The notes under the pieces: generated by a model | Database searches by the model: none | Told to the model about the DNA's origin: nothing | What the model saw: the letters and a program-made list of their open reading frames with translations, nothing else | NCBI GenBank assembly: GCA_022925895.1 | Contig: JAKSYS010000330.1 | Span: 1 to 64,000, forward strand | Source: Fragilaria crotonensis | Taxonomy: Eukaryota; Bacillariophyta; Fragilariophyceae; Fragilariales; Fragilariaceae | Length of the DNA stretch: 64,000 nt | Direction: 5' to 3' | Program-made: the position numbers and the translations under genes | Shown: positions 44,733 to 56,134 of the stretch, piece by piece | How positions within the stretch are numbered: the first letter of the stretch is position 1 | How the letters are laid out: each line of letters begins with the position of its first letter

Positions 44733-45372
44733 CAGATTTTTTGGTTGTCGGGGAGCCGTTCAAATTCAATCCTTTGAGCAGTATTATCTTTCATGAAACG
44801 CACAGTAAGGTGTCCAGAAAACGCTCACTTGGATATCAGCTCCCAGCTAGACCTTATTGGCAATGCACTCGAAGAAGCAGAAACGCAACAACAGAAGAAG
44901 ACTTTGCTGGCTGCTTTCGGGAACTGACCCTCACGGATCACCTGCACTGAAAGAGGTTGTCCGTGCACGTGCAATGGTGTGATAGACAAGAACTCTTCTG
45001 GTTTTGACTGTTAAATAGTGTTATGAACACGCTTTTATACTACTATACAGCAATGTAGGCAGTGGGTGAATAGAAATCATCGCTCCCAAACGGTAACACC
45101 CCAAAACCAATGCGAGCCGTTAAAATGATCAAGGTCCGAGCTCTAAAAGTATCATATTAACCTGAAAGTTGAAAACTCCGGGTTTCGGCTTTGGCATTTG
45201 TTGGACTGCGCCGTGCCGGAAAACATCGTCCGTCCAGCCCCCCTCTGCGGTGGCATCTCTCCAGGAAATTCCTTCAGCTCGCCCTTGATGGAGTTGTTCC
45301 ACAGACACAGTTTGCAGTTTGGAGGGTATGAAGTCCCCTTGTTGAACTGTTACCTTATCAATCATACCTGCC
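44733..45372. other. Divergent promoter interval
   Basis: Lies between the SPX-MFS and DDX41 start codons; no gene or clear element seen. Confidence 0.5.
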
Positions 45373-47313
45373 ATGCCAGAAATAAGTGAAGAAGATGCGA
45401 AGGCGGCTTGGAGGCGTCGTCGCGAAGAAAGGCAAAGAGAGCGGCAAGCACTGGAGAATTCCTATGACAAGAACGACAACGACGAACTGAATGAACTAAA
45501 GATCGATTCGTACCAGCCCTTTACATCAGCAGCAAAGCGTCGTCGCCTGGAACAAGAGGAGTTGCTGGTACGACGACGACGTGGACCTGCTCCAAATACC
45601 GTGCATGACAATGAAGCTAACCCAGAAGCGTCAAATGAACGCAATCAAGACGCAAACCGAGAAGCGGACGACACCGAAACAAATCCTGGACAACGAGTAC
45701 TGCCGACAGTGTCGTTGTTGGATGCCGCAGCAGCCCTGCAAGAAAAGTTGACAGATCAAGAACGACTGGACTTGCAGCGAAAGGAAGAAGAAGTACGCAT
45801 CATGCGCGAAGCCTCGCAGGTGCAAACGAACGCCCTGCAGGCAGCCTCAGAGGTGGCGTCGGGGAAGGTATATACCGACCCCATGCCATCGACTTGGACT
45901 GTACCGAGGTATATTTTAGAACAGGGCGAGGAGGAATGGAACAAGATCAGACAACAGTGGCATATGGATGTGGAGGGTAAAGATATTCCTCCTCCGATGA
46001 AACGATTCAAGGATATGCGATTACCAGCTCCCATCCTAAAGGCACTCGCCGCCAAAAATATTCAGCGCCCAACGCCGATTCAAATGCAGGGCTTACCAGT
46101 AGCGTTTGCAGGTCGTGATATGGTTGGCATCGCATTTACTGGGTCGGGTAAGACCTTGACTTTCTCCTTACCGCTTGTCATGATGTCCCTCGAGGAAGAA
46201 TTGCGCATGCCGTTGATTGGAGGAGAAGGTCCCATTGGTTTTATCTTGGCACCCTCGCGGGAGCTCGCACGCCAGACTCATGAAGTTGTACAGGGTTATT
46301 GTGAGGCTCTTGTATCGACCCCAGGATACCCTACGCTCCGGTCGCAACTGTTGATTGGTGGAGAATCGGCGCGTGATCAGCTGCAACCCATTCATCAGTA
46401 CGGTGTTCATGCGATTGTGGCGACACCAGGACGTCTGCGGGACTTTTTGAAGAAACGATCTATTAACTTGAATAATTGTCGATACTGCTGCTTGGATGAG
46501 GCAGATCGAATGCTCGATTTGGGGTTCGACGAAGAGGTTGGTGAGATTATGAACTACTTTCCTCATCAACGCCAGACACTGCTCTTCAGCGCGACGTTCC
46601 CTAAGAAGTTTCAAGACTTTGCCCGCCAGACACTTGTCCAACCTATTGTGGTGAATGTTGGACGCGCTGGAGCAGCAAACTTGGATGTCATCCAGGAGGT
46701 TGAGTATGTCAAGGAGGAAGCAAAAATCGTCTACCTTCTCCACTGTCTTCAAAAAACTGCTCCTCCAGTCGTGATCTTTAGTGAACGCAAGGGAAGCGTT
46801 GACGACATTCATGAATATCTACTTCTGAAAGGTGTTGATGCCGTTAGTATTCATGGGGGGAAAGACCAGGAAGAACGAAATGAAGCGATTCAGCTGTACA
46901 AGGAGGGCATGAAGGATGTTCTCGTTGCAACGGATGTCGCTGCTAAGGGCTTGGACTTCGCTGAGATTCAGCATGTCATTAACTTTGACATGCCTTCCGA
47001 GATTGAAAACTACGTGCACCGAATTGGTCGCACCGGCCGTTGTGGAAAGACGGGAGTAGCCACGACCTTCATCAACAAATCTTGCGACGAAACAACATTG
47101 CTCGATCTGAAACACTTGCTCAAGGAAGCTCGACAGCGTATCCCTCCGGTTCTCATGATGCTCGAAGATCCTCGGGAGAACTTTTCTGGAGGTGGTGGAT
47201 GCTCCTTCTGCGGTGGGTTGGGTCATACTATTGTTGACTGCCCCAAGATTGACAAGGATGCAAGGCGAGTCGCGAGTGGACACAAGGATGCTATCACTGG
47301 CGGGGATTGGTAA
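45373..47313 (+). CDS. DDX41: DDX41-type DEAD-box RNA helicase
   Basis: 646 residues, single exon. Q motif (RPTPIQMQGLP), Walker A GSGKT (257-261), PSRELA, TPGR, DEAD (375-378), SAT (406-408), and HRIGRTGR are all present. The C terminus has a CCHC zinc knuckle, CSFCGGLGHTIVDC (Cys610, Cys613, His618, Cys623), diagnostic for DDX41/Abstrakt among DEAD-box proteins. The family is linked to the spliceosome. The N terminus is charged with a KKR-type nuclear signal. Intact. Confidence 0.97.
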   Translation: MPEISEEDAKAAWRRRREERQRERQALENSYDKNDNDELNELKIDSYQPFTSAAKRRRLEQEELLVRRRRGPAPNTVHDNEANPEASNERNQDANREADDTETNPGQRVLPTVSLLDAAAALQEKLTDQERLDLQRKEEEVRIMREASQVQTNALQAASEVASGKVYTDPMPSTWTVPRYILEQGEEEWNKIRQQWHMDVEGKDIPPPMKRFKDMRLPAPILKALAAKNIQRPTPIQMQGLPVAFAGRDMVGIAFTGSGKTLTFSLPLVMMSLEEELRMPLIGGEGPIGFILAPSRELARQTHEVVQGYCEALVSTPGYPTLRSQLLIGGESARDQLQPIHQYGVHAIVATPGRLRDFLKKRSINLNNCRYCCLDEADRMLDLGFDEEVGEIMNYFPHQRQTLLFSATFPKKFQDFARQTLVQPIVVNVGRAGAANLDVIQEVEYVKEEAKIVYLLHCLQKTAPPVVIFSERKGSVDDIHEYLLLKGVDAVSIHGGKDQEERNEAIQLYKEGMKDVLVATDVAAKGLDFAEIQHVINFDMPSEIENYVHRIGRTGRCGKTGVATTFINKSCDETTLLDLKHLLKEARQRIPPVLMMLEDPRENFSGGGGCSFCGGLGHTIVDCPKIDKDARRVASGHKDAITGGDW

Positions 47314-47759
47314 ATGTGGTCACTTGTGATCATACATAGCTCTGGCAGTAGTGCAGTTCCCCTAAGGAGCTGGTCGTGATTAGGTTGCGCTAAGGAAGGC
47401 CGATCGTCAACACTAGGAAACACCAGCTGGTGCACTGTTGGAGTTGAGTTTTTTCGCCCTTCCTGTTAAAAATCTTGAAAATCTTCATTTGCTTATGGTA
47501 CAAGTACTGGTCTACTGGTAGTAGCACTACATTCGCTCGCGATCGAGTGTTGCGCATGTGCGCAGATGACGAGCTGCGCGTCACCATGCATCCACGTCGA
47601 GGCGTCAAGAATCACGAATCACGATCCAAGATCGAAGTGAACACACATCATCTCTTGATCAGTGATTAGACGTGATAACTCCTCGCATGAGATAACTTCT
47701 GACAAAATTGTCAGAGGGGTGTAGGAAAGTGTTGTACTGACTAAAACTAATTCGTAGCC
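47314..47759. other. Intergenic, no gene seen
   Basis: 3' flank of DDX41 and 5' flank of the kinase gene; GTACTGG/CTACTGG words near 47505. Confidence 0.5.
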
Positions 47760-49127
47760 ATGATTTCAACCGCAGCAGCACGACCTGCATTGACAGCAAT
47801 ACTTGCGCGACGACTCGTCTCTAATGATGCGAGGCGTATTTCCGAGATCTCAGACGACGTTGCTGACCTCGTCGAGGTGAGTTATGTTGTGTTCTGCGCT
47901 ATCGTTCAGCGCATGTCGAAACGGAACGGATTGTTATAGGATCTCACAACCGCTTGTCCACATCGACACACGGCCAAAAAAAAACAGGAATACTATGCCA
48001 AAAGCCCAACGTCCATTTCGTTGCAAACCTTGATGAAAACTGGTCGCGGGGAGCTCCTTCGAAAGACATACAAGGACAGCGACGACAGATTGGAGCGACA
48101 ACTGGAGTCGGAACGAATTCTGGTGCAGGTTGCGTCCTTTATTAGACGTGAAATGCCAATCCGTCTGGCCCATCGAATACATGACCTTGATCGCGTCCCC
48201 ATGATGCGGGATATGCCGTCAGTGCAAGCTGTCAAGGGCATTTACATCAATTCCTTTCTTGAACTCGTGGATCAACCGAAGATCGAAAACAAGTACGATG
48301 AAGAGGACTTTGCCATCACGCTAGAAAATCTTTATCAAAACCACTCGAATGTACTTATTCAAATGGCGCAAGGTGCCTATGAACTCCGTGAGGCTGTTCG
48401 CACGGGACAAATTCCAGGAAAGATCACCGGAGACGTTGAGTTTGCCCGAATGAAGGAATGCCACGAATTTCTAGATCGCTTCTACATGACACGAATCGGC
48501 ATTCGAGTCTTGGCTGGCCAATATCTGGCACTGCGAGGACCGCCCTTGAGGAGTTATGTGGGCATGATTTGTTCGCAAACATCGCCCTTTGAGATTGTCC
48601 GGCACGCTGCCAACGATGCTACCATGATGTGTACGAGAATGTACGGTACTGCACCCGAGGTTGTTATTAAGGGTCGTCTGGACTTGACATTCGCCTACAT
48701 TCCCACACACTTGCACTATATTTTGTTGGAGCTACTCAAGAATGCCATGCGAGCCACTGTGGAGAAGCATGGGGATTATTCGCATCTGCCGCCAGTAGTG
48801 GTCATCATTGCAGACTCGCCTGATAACGAAGATATTGTAATCAAAGTCGCGGATGAAGGTGGCGGAATTCCTCGATCACAAATAGACAAGATTTGGAGCT
48901 ACCTCTTCACAACGGCCGACCCTCAAATTCAACAAGGTTTTATCGGGGGTGGTGATCACAGTTCCGATTCGCCCCTGGCAGGGTTGGGTTACGGACTCCC
49001 AATCAGCCGTTCGTACGCAAGATACTTTGGTGGCGACTTGGATATCATGAGTATGGAAGGATATGGAACAGATGCCTTTGTGCATTTGGCTCGTTTGGGT
49101 GATTCGCAAGAGCCGCTTGAAGTGTAA
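47760..49127 (+). CDS. PDK: Mitochondrial pyruvate (or branched-chain) dehydrogenase kinase, two exons
   Basis: Exons 47760-47876 and 47988-49127, 111-bp intron (GTGAGT...AACAG), phase 0, 418 residues. Exon 1 gives a basic mitochondrial-type presequence (MISTAAARPALTAILARRL). The kinase has the N box ELLKNAMRATVE (Asn291), the G1 box DEGGGI (328-333), GLGYGLPISR (371 on) and SMEGYGTDA, as in PDK/BCKDK. It phosphorylates E1 alpha of a 2-oxoacid dehydrogenase and so down-regulates it; PDK against BCKDK cannot be settled by eye. Convergent with PIG-W, 20 nt between stops. Confidence 0.93.
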
Positions 49128-49147
49128 TGAAGCTAGTGACCTGCCAT

Positions 49148-50464
49148 TCAATCCCTCTTTGACTTGACGTAGTTTGTCATGAAGTAGTCAAACATGAGCG
49201 AAAAGCATCCGACAGCGCAGAGGTACAAAAACACGACGAGCAGAGCCGTATGATCACTTGCTGCCAACGTATTCATCGACAAGTTGACCAGCCCAGTAAG
49301 CAGATTGGCAACCACGAAGACAGTCAGGCCATTTCTATTGACTGCGTTGAAGATTGGAGGCACTTCATTTTTGACACTGGCAATGCAAAGCAAAGTGAGC
49401 ACTGTGATGTTGTGCGCCAGGGTCCAGACGCAGAATGTAGCGTTGGTGGACCGTCTCGACGCGCGAATCCCAACGACGACCATGATTTGGTGCAATGTCC
49501 AAAGAGCTACCGAAGCCATCACAAGTCGGCCAGTTCTCTTTCCATCTTGATTCCACACACACACCTTGCCAAGAAATTCTGCTCCAAGAAAGAGAACGAG
49601 GTAGCCGACGACGCCCAAAATCCCCTCACGGTTGGCAGCAAACACGTTACACAAAACAGATTCAGAATCAGCGCACGACCTCGGGGCACCTTCGACGTAT
49701 TCTTGAAGGCCTTTCTTAGTGAGAAAGAACTGATAGAATGCCATGAGCCCCAACGGAACGTCCCAACGACTGGGTGTAATTGCTGAAACGGGAGACAACA
49801 TGGCCAACGTGAAGAAAAAATTCCAGTGAACTCCGTACTCGGATACATGTTCCTGATAGTCCAATCCCTTGGTGGTCAAGTAACGTACCATACCCAACGC
49901 CAGCAGTGGAACCATGCGGATGACAGCGCCCTTATTTTTCCATGGCACACCACGGGCACGAGGTGACACAAGTCCGGCAGCGACAACGAAACTTCCGGCT
50001 CCAACGTCCATCAATCCGTATCCGAAGACTTCGGTTTTGGCAAAGCGACGTGGAAAGACATGAAAATCGACCGCTAATATGGCAACGAAGGTCAGGTACA
50101 TGACCGACGCGCGGTAGGATGAAATAAACGCGAGTTTTGTTGTCGTTTTGGTGGGTGCGTCGACTTGATGATCGTCGTTCTCAAATGACTTCGTCTTAAT
50201 CAGCGTTGTGACAAAGCCGACCATCGAAAACAGACACAAAAGCCCCAACCCCCATGGGTATAAGAGACGGGTTTGACACAGCGCCATGGGAAAGAGCAAG
50301 ACCACTGCCTCCAAGGCACAAGCGCCAGCTCTTGATTTCGGTTGCAACAGTTGATACAACCACACTCCCAAGGGGGCCGACAGGCACACTACAAGCAATT
50401 CACCTGGTGAAGTACCATTGTGACCAGTCACAAAGGCCTCCTTTTGCTCCTTCAAAGAAGCCAT
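49148..50464 (-). CDS. PIGW: GPI inositol acyltransferase PIG-W/GWT1
   Basis: 438 residues from ATG 50464 (MASLKEQKEAFVTGHNGTS), which matches the family start (human MSQKQMKEAFVSNLNGT); the longer open frame upstream is unlikely. Around 11-13 hydrophobic segments. Family motifs: VFGYGLMDVGAGSFV, EYGVHWNFFFTLA, and a C-terminal LMFDYF. It acylates inositol of GlcN-PI in the ER during GPI-anchor synthesis. Intact, no introns. Confidence 0.94.
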   Translation of the reverse strand: MASLKEQKEAFVTGHNGTSPGELLVVCLSAPLGVWLYQLLQPKSRAGACALEAVVLLFPMALCQTRLLYPWGLGLLCLFSMVGFVTTLIKTKSFENDDHQVDAPTKTTTKLAFISSYRASVMYLTFVAILAVDFHVFPRRFAKTEVFGYGLMDVGAGSFVVAAGLVSPRARGVPWKNKGAVIRMVPLLALGMVRYLTTKGLDYQEHVSEYGVHWNFFFTLAMLSPVSAITPSRWDVPLGLMAFYQFFLTKKGLQEYVEGAPRSCADSESVLCNVFAANREGILGVVGYLVLFLGAEFLGKVCVWNQDGKRTGRLVMASVALWTLHQIMVVVGIRASRRSTNATFCVWTLAHNITVLTLLCIASVKNEVPPIFNAVNRNGLTVFVVANLLTGLVNLSMNTLAASDHTALLVVFLYLCAVGCFSLMFDYFMTNYVKSKRD

Positions 50465-50773
50465 GGGGCAATACTTCGTCACGATACAGCTGCCTTGTAT
50501 TTTAAGAGTTGTGATTGTGAGAGATGCACTCGTGTAACGAATGTCGGGACCAATGATCACATTTCAAATAGCACAGTACTCGGTGTACGGCGTCGTATTA
50601 TTTTGTGTAGGTGTACCGTGTACCGTAGTTCATCATACAGTACATCGGTACTACGGTAGGACAATGCGTTCAGGATCAACGACAGATCTGAAAAGGTGAC
50701 GCTGGCAAGATGATGAGGTTCATTTGGCAACGAGGAAACCAAACTGCGAACTTCTACCTGAGGGTGAACATCG
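50465..50773. other. Intergenic; may hold a C-terminal extension of the HAD gene
   Basis: A minus-strand frame at 50557-50784 (ENDDVHPQVEVRSLVSS...) directly follows the HAD stop in another frame and reads like protein; a frame break in the A4 run of the stop region would join it. Not proven. Confidence 0.35.
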
Positions 50774-51325
50774 TCATTTTCCAACGAGTTGCTGCTGAAG
50801 TACTTGTAGCGCCTTTTCTGCGTCGTTCGTAGTTAATCCAACGGAACTCTTTGTCTTGACGACATGACCTTCAAAGAATGGTCGATACTTGGCGTTCTTC
50901 TCTTCTTCCAGTAGCTCTTCGTCATCCAGACATACCCAGCTCTCCACACTTTGTTCCTGTCCCATTATCCATTCATGAATTTCCCATTGACGTTCGCTGT
51001 GGTGTTCTGCATTGGTGATATCATAAAAATCACTTGGGAGAGATCCTTGAAAGCATTCGTTGAAGGTTTGGAACGCTTGTAGGATCTGCTGACAAAACTC
51101 GGGCCGGACTCTCCAAGTCGACGACAGCACCAAGGATATTGGCGTCCTCGAGCGACGGCATACGTCGCTCAAGGCTTGCAGCGTTCGATCAGGAAAGAGG
51201 CCACTACAGGACTTTTCCTTCTTTCTTTCCAACGTGTCACCACCAAAGGGAAGGAGAACACCATCAATGTCCAGAAAAATGATAGTCAAATGCTGCTTCG
51301 TCATTGTGTTGTAAAAATGTGGCAA
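50774..51325 (-). CDS. HAD-superfamily protein
   Basis: 183 residues (or 176 from the second ATG). The HAD motifs are FLDIDGVLLPFGG (nucleophile Asp), VLSSTWR (Ser/Thr motif II), and WVCLDDEEL (acidic motif IV), with a VGLTTNDAEKAL end. This pattern is typical of the small HAD domain also found in 'Swiss army knife' RNA-repair proteins. Activity and substrate are unknown. It is divergent from SEC61 beta, with about 246 bp between starts. Confidence 0.75.
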   Translation of the reverse strand: MPHFYNTMTKQHLTIIFLDIDGVLLPFGGDTLERKKEKSCSGLFPDRTLQALSDVCRRSRTPISLVLSSTWRVRPEFCQQILQAFQTFNECFQGSLPSDFYDITNAEHHSERQWEIHEWIMGQEQSVESWVCLDDEELLEEEKNAKYRPFFEGHVVKTKSSVGLTTNDAEKALQVLQQQLVGK

Positions 51326-51571
51326 TTCTTGACTTCAGTGGAGGCTCTGCAGGATTCTGAAAATGGTACAGTACCAGGTACCAGGTACCTAGTACAAATA
51401 CCTGGTATTGCGCAAATTTCAAACTTCGAACGCTTGCTCAACACGGATCAGAGCACCTTTCATGACGTCACGACGTCACACCCATTTGCATGGCCAAACG
51501 AACAGACGTCTGGAGTCGTTTCCTTGAAGCTGAAAATGATCAAAAACACAAAACCAAATAAATCAACAACA

Positions 51572-52059
51572 ATGGTACGTTTCGACGTCCTTGGAGAGCT
51601 GCAGGTTCATGATTTCATGGTGATTCTCTCCTCTTGTTTCTAGATGACACAAAGAAGCTAAAAAGGGAGGATTCAGGACGACATCGAAGTCATTGGCAGC
51701 GGCGTCGAAAAGCATCGGTGTAGACGAGTCTTTTGATTGGGCTCAGAACCCGTTCAAGTGACCGTACAGTCACGAGTTCATGCCTTGTAACACGATGACA
51801 GTCGTGGTTTTGCCAGTTCTGTTGCTCACGCTTGCCTCTCTTTCTCAACCTCGTTTAGGCAACTCAACGACGCGCTGCCGCTCGACAGGCCGGAAATGCC
51901 ACTGGATCACGTTCTGCCGGTGGAGCCAACAACATTCTTCAATTTTACACGGACGACAGTCCGGGTCTTCAAATTGGGCCTACTACCGTTTTGGTGGCAT
52001 CCCTTTCGTTTGTTGGTGTTGTTGTGCTTTTGCACATTATCGGGAAGTTCCGTGCTTAA
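51572..52059 (+). CDS. SEC61B: SEC61 beta subunit, spliced
   Basis: Exon 2 (51859-52059) encodes ATQRRAAARQAGNATGSRSA, then FYTDDSPGLQIGPTTVLV and a tail-anchor helix SLSFVGVVVLLHIIGKF, unmistakably the translocon beta subunit. It is preceded by TCGTTTAG, a good acceptor. The first in-frame residue is Ala, and an ATG at 51572-51574 followed directly by GTACGT is the likely exon 1: the coding part of exon 1 would be only the start codon, with a 284-bp intron and 67 residues in total. The acceptor and exon 2 are firm; the distant ATG is the best candidate, not proven. AATAAA overlaps the stop. Confidence 0.85.
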
Positions 52060-52263
52060 TAAAGACACACGTGTACGAGCAAATCTATAGAACTATTATT
52101 ATATCTACTTGGCATTCGTGTATCCCACACTAACTCAGGGTGGTGGCGCCACCTTGAACGCCTTGGAGAGCTGGAAGGCCTTCGAACGTTAAAGTGATAC
52201 TACAGGGGTGACAACGCACGCGAATCCCTTTGGGTCAGCAAAAGTGGTGGCCAGATCCTGCCA

Positions 52264-53516
52264 TCACGTTGGCTTTTTGAAAGTCTTTTGCCTCTGCAGG
52301 CTGAGCTTCTTGCTGGCAGACTTCTTCGTCTCAAGCTGATGGCTCTTGCCAATTGCTTCTATTTCACCAATTTCCATCCCCTTGAGCAGAGCTTGACGGT
52401 CATCCGCAGCCAAGTTGTTAAAGGGATCTGCTTCTCCTTCCACGCTTCCTCGTCGGGCGGGCCGATTTCGCCCAATTTCACAACCCTAATTTTTGTATCA
52501 TCCTTGTCGTACTCCAACCAAATGCTATTGTCTTGTAAGACACCAATCGGCCCTTCGTCTTCCTCTGGTTCTTTCATTAATCGACTCTTGACTCGCTGCA
52601 CCCGCGACTGCATCTTTTTCCATCTGCGCTTCAGTTGTTCGGTTCGTGCGACCCATGCCGGAGACTTTGTGTACACTGTGAACGGTTCGTCCAGACCTTT
52701 GTCAACTGAAACACATACATCGCAATCGGCGTACAAGATAATGGCTTGCATGGTTTGTCGATTCGTCCGATATCGTCGTATCCAGAAGGGATATCCCAAT
52801 AATTTCCAAGCGCATTTGAAAATGTCCAAATCGAGGCTGGTGCGTGTCAAGGCAGCGACTCTGTAATACCGAACCCGTTGTACAATTCCTCCCCAGGTTT
52901 TACTGTCCGTCACATACGGATCTTGAGAGGCATGGACAGTTTCCAACGCAAAGTTTCTGACACCTCCTTCCAAGGATCCGATGATTTCACCCGGATTGGT
53001 GGGTTTGTACCCAATGTTGAAGCGAGCCTGGTCCAACAACACCTTCGCCGGTTTCGCGCTAGAAAACACAAAAGTCCACTTGCCTTCCAATAAATTGGAA
53101 TCTGTCGTGGTGGACACAGGGTTGGCTAGAACCAAGGAAGCCAGCATGCTTTCGATGGCTTCTTGGGAGGCGTCAGGGTCCCCCAACACATCCCAAAGCT
53201 GCTGCTTGTAACTGGCAACACAGCGTTGGACGAGATTCGTCTTAAGCTTGTTCACGTCATAGAAGAAGCCATCTTTCCCGCCGATACCCGGACACGTTTC
53301 ATTTTTCAAACTGTCGACGACCTCCGGCTCCTTCTTGCTCTTTTTCTTCACCTTCTCCTTTTTCGCCTCGGGAGTGGGGTTGAATGATGAAAAGTCAAAG
53401 TCTTCTTGCGCCGCTACGTTCACATGTGATACCTGTCTCTGCACAATCGGCGAAACGAAAGCCTCGATATAACTGCTAGACAAACCCAGGAGTGCGGCGA
53501 GAGGAAGGATCCTCAT
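52264..53516 (-). CDS. Plastid-lipid-associated protein (PAP/fibrillin), one frame break
   Basis: The N terminus MRILPLAALLGLSSSYIEAFVSP is a signal peptide followed by a Phe-first transit peptide (A|F), as in diatom plastid proteins. The PAP domain includes LEGKWTFVFSSAKPAKVLLD, GSLEGGVRNFALETVHA and the GVLQDNSIWLEYD end. As written the frame stops at 52359, but after the GG at 52440-52441 the next frame continues EGEADPFNNLAADDRQALLKG and a basic tail to a stop at 52264; adding one G gives about 417 residues. Function: thylakoid or plastoglobule lipid-associated, inferred from the family. Confidence 0.88.
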
Positions 53517-54383
53517 TTTGCATCAATTGTTTGATGTGATGCGTTCCTGGACTATGAACGTTGGACAGCTGGATTGGCCTCTACTGGACGCTGGCACAAC
53601 AGAATACACGCCAGTAAAACGAAGAACGCAGAGTGAATGGTCTGTTGGATACTGCGCCGGATACAACTGTCGATGGCAGGCTCGATTCTCTCGACCAATG
53701 GTATGGCAGCATTGAACACACATGTTGAACTGGTACTTGTACTTGAATCCGAGACGTGCATATGCATACTGCATATATGGTACTGCATACTGCATACGAC
53801 GTACACCGAACATTTTTGAATTTCTGGCACAGACGTTCAGTCTATTCTCGGACTCGTGATTTATGGAAAAGAAATACCCAGAAAACTGACTCGCGTACCG
53901 TGTGCCCGAGTAAGCGAACCCAGAATCCGTAGAGCAAGAGAAGAAGCATTTCTAAAGTTCTTCAGTGACACACTTGCGTAGTGTTGTCACCTCGTTCTTG
54001 TTCCTGCTAAGAGAGACGAGGTACTCCCAACGTGTTACAGAACTTGAAATCGTTGGTAGGTCGAATGTTGCTCTTGATGCTGCTTCTCGTGGTGCCATCC
54101 GTTACGTCAAGGAAAGAGCAAACGTAATTCGCACTCCAAGGTTCGGAAGCGGACTCAGGTTTTCTGGCAATAGAGATAATTCGAATTGAATATTACGGAA
54201 AATATCCCTTATTTCGTATGAAACTGATCGACTACCGGTAGAAATATACTGTTTTCCACTCACGTTTCGAGAGTGGATTCGTGCCATACGCATTTCCTCG
54301 AATATTCTGTTATCCTCACGAAAACTGCATTTTGATCATCTTGCAACAGAAACAAGGAACTCCAGCTTTTCGAAAATCGCACC
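53517..54383. other. Divergent intergenic interval
   Basis: GCATACTGCATA-type repeats near 53760-53800. A short coding-like run near 54060-54150 (ALDAASRGAIRYVKERA) is not supported as a gene. Confidence 0.45.
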
Positions 54384-56053
54384 ATGTGGGCTGCCATCAG
54401 ATCCGACTTGTCAGAATTTGTGTCTGGCGTGGCGGAAGAGACTGATAATGTGATTGGATCAACCACTATCAACAAGTTCAGTGACGAAGGTGAAGTTTTG
54501 GAAGGCGGCTTTGAAGCAACTGGCGTCGTCCAATCCCCTCACGACGAAGTCACACGCCTTCAAGGTCACGCCGAAACATATCAAGAACCCTTGGACGAGA
54601 GCTACGAAGCCGTACAGGAATTTTTAGATTCGTTCAAGATCGATGACAAGACGCAAGAAATCGCGAAACTCTTGGAGGATCATCCCGATACTATCAAGGT
54701 TCACTTTGAAACGCTTGTTCCTACAGAAATTCCTTATGACGTGTTTTGGCAACGTTATTTCTACCGCTGTGATCCAGACCGCATTGAACTTGAATGGGAG
54801 GAGCAAGAAGATGAACATCGTCAAGCCCGCATGAAGGCTCTTGCAGGTGGCCTTTCTTCCGTTACAAGCCTCTTTGGAGGTGCCATGGCTGCAGTTTCCA
54901 AGGCTGTGACGTCAGATAGTCGAAGCGGTGGCGAAGAAGTTCCTTCGAGTCAATTCGGATTCAAGTCTAGTGGTAACGCTCCTACTGGAGGAGGACTAAA
55001 TTTGTTCGGATCGGGTGGCCGTCCACCATTCGTTATGAATACAGCAGTCGATGAAGATGAGGATGATGGAGAGGAGGAAGAAGAAGAATTAGGTTGGGAC
55101 GATGATGAGGAGGATGAGGACGAAGATGGCGACGAGGAGGATAGCCCCCCTGATGTACTGGATGTGTCAGAAGAAATAACTTTCACCGGAGGTAATAATC
55201 CTGAGATTGAGAAGCTCAGCGAACAGCTGGTTCAGGCTTTAAGCGAACGGATGCTTTGAAAGAGACCATCGCACTGCAAAATAAGGAAATTGCTGAACTC
55301 AAGGTTTCAAAGCCAAACAGCGCTTCCTCTGCGAAGGCGATCGAAAGGCTAAAGTTGTCTTTGTTCGAAAAGGACTCCGAGCTTGCTGCGTTGAAGGCAA
55401 GTCTCGAGGATACACATGAAGATGATCAAGACGATTTCTCCAAGAAGGACGCCGCCAAGATGACGGCGTTGGAGAAAGAGGTCGAGCGACTTAGTGGCGT
55501 TATATCCGAAAAAGATGCCGAAATTGCTGCTGCCAAAGAACTCGCTGAGGAGGCCCGTGCCGAACTTGCGCGCTTGCGAGAAAACGCTGCGAGCGGGCAA
55601 GACGTCTTGCAGTCATCGCTGGATATGGCCAAGGCAGAGACGGAGTCACTGCGTCAAGCGCTTGAATCCATGTCAGGTAATTCGGAAGAGTTGGAAGCTA
55701 CAAATGAGAAGTTGACCGCGTCACAGGCCACAGCCAAGGCACTTGATGATGAGTTGGCAAAATTGAAGAAGGAACTTGCCGACTTCAAACAGCGTTCGGC
55801 CGAACGAGAACAGGAAATAGTAACACTGAAGGAGCATCTGGTCCTTCTGGAGGCACGGCAAGTGCCTGTCTCGGAACCTCATGAAGACGCTGTAGTCCAA
55901 CACCTTCCCCATGTGTTGGCACCCGAAGAGGAAGAGCGAGCGTCACCCTCATCTGAATCAACTGGAGTCAAGGTTGAGAAAGCTCCCCCAGTACGACCGG
56001 ATGACGCTGAAGATGATTGGGGTGATGACTGGGGCGACGACGATGATGAGTGA
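54384..56053 (+). CDS. BSD-domain protein with acidic region and coiled coil (one frame break)
   Basis: The BSD domain (FLDSFKIDDKTQEIAKLLED ... VPTEIPYDVFWQRYFYR) is at residues about 77-135, after an N-terminal amphipathic region (MWAAIRSDLSEFVSGVAEET) as in BSDC1/DOS2-like proteins. A long Asp/Glu run follows (about residues 225-255). The frame stops at 55259 but continues in the next frame as DALKETIALQNKEIAELK, a coiled coil of about 220 residues ending DDWGDDWGDDDDE. One base (a G at 55249-55250) restores it. The DDWGDDW end resembles other trafficking proteins. Probably one gene of about 555 residues. Confidence 0.85.
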
Positions 56054-56134
56054 AGAAGCCGAATGAATTCTAGTTATATAAGATCTAATACACGACACTC
56101 GCATGGTGTACCTGGTACACCTTGACGAATTACA

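Noticed and set aside
49250-49786. Plus-strand open frames within PIG-W
   Set aside because: Antisense to a recognised multi-span membrane protein.
54950-55186. Minus-strand serine-rich open frame
   Set aside because: Antisense of the Asp/Glu-rich stretch of the BSD gene.
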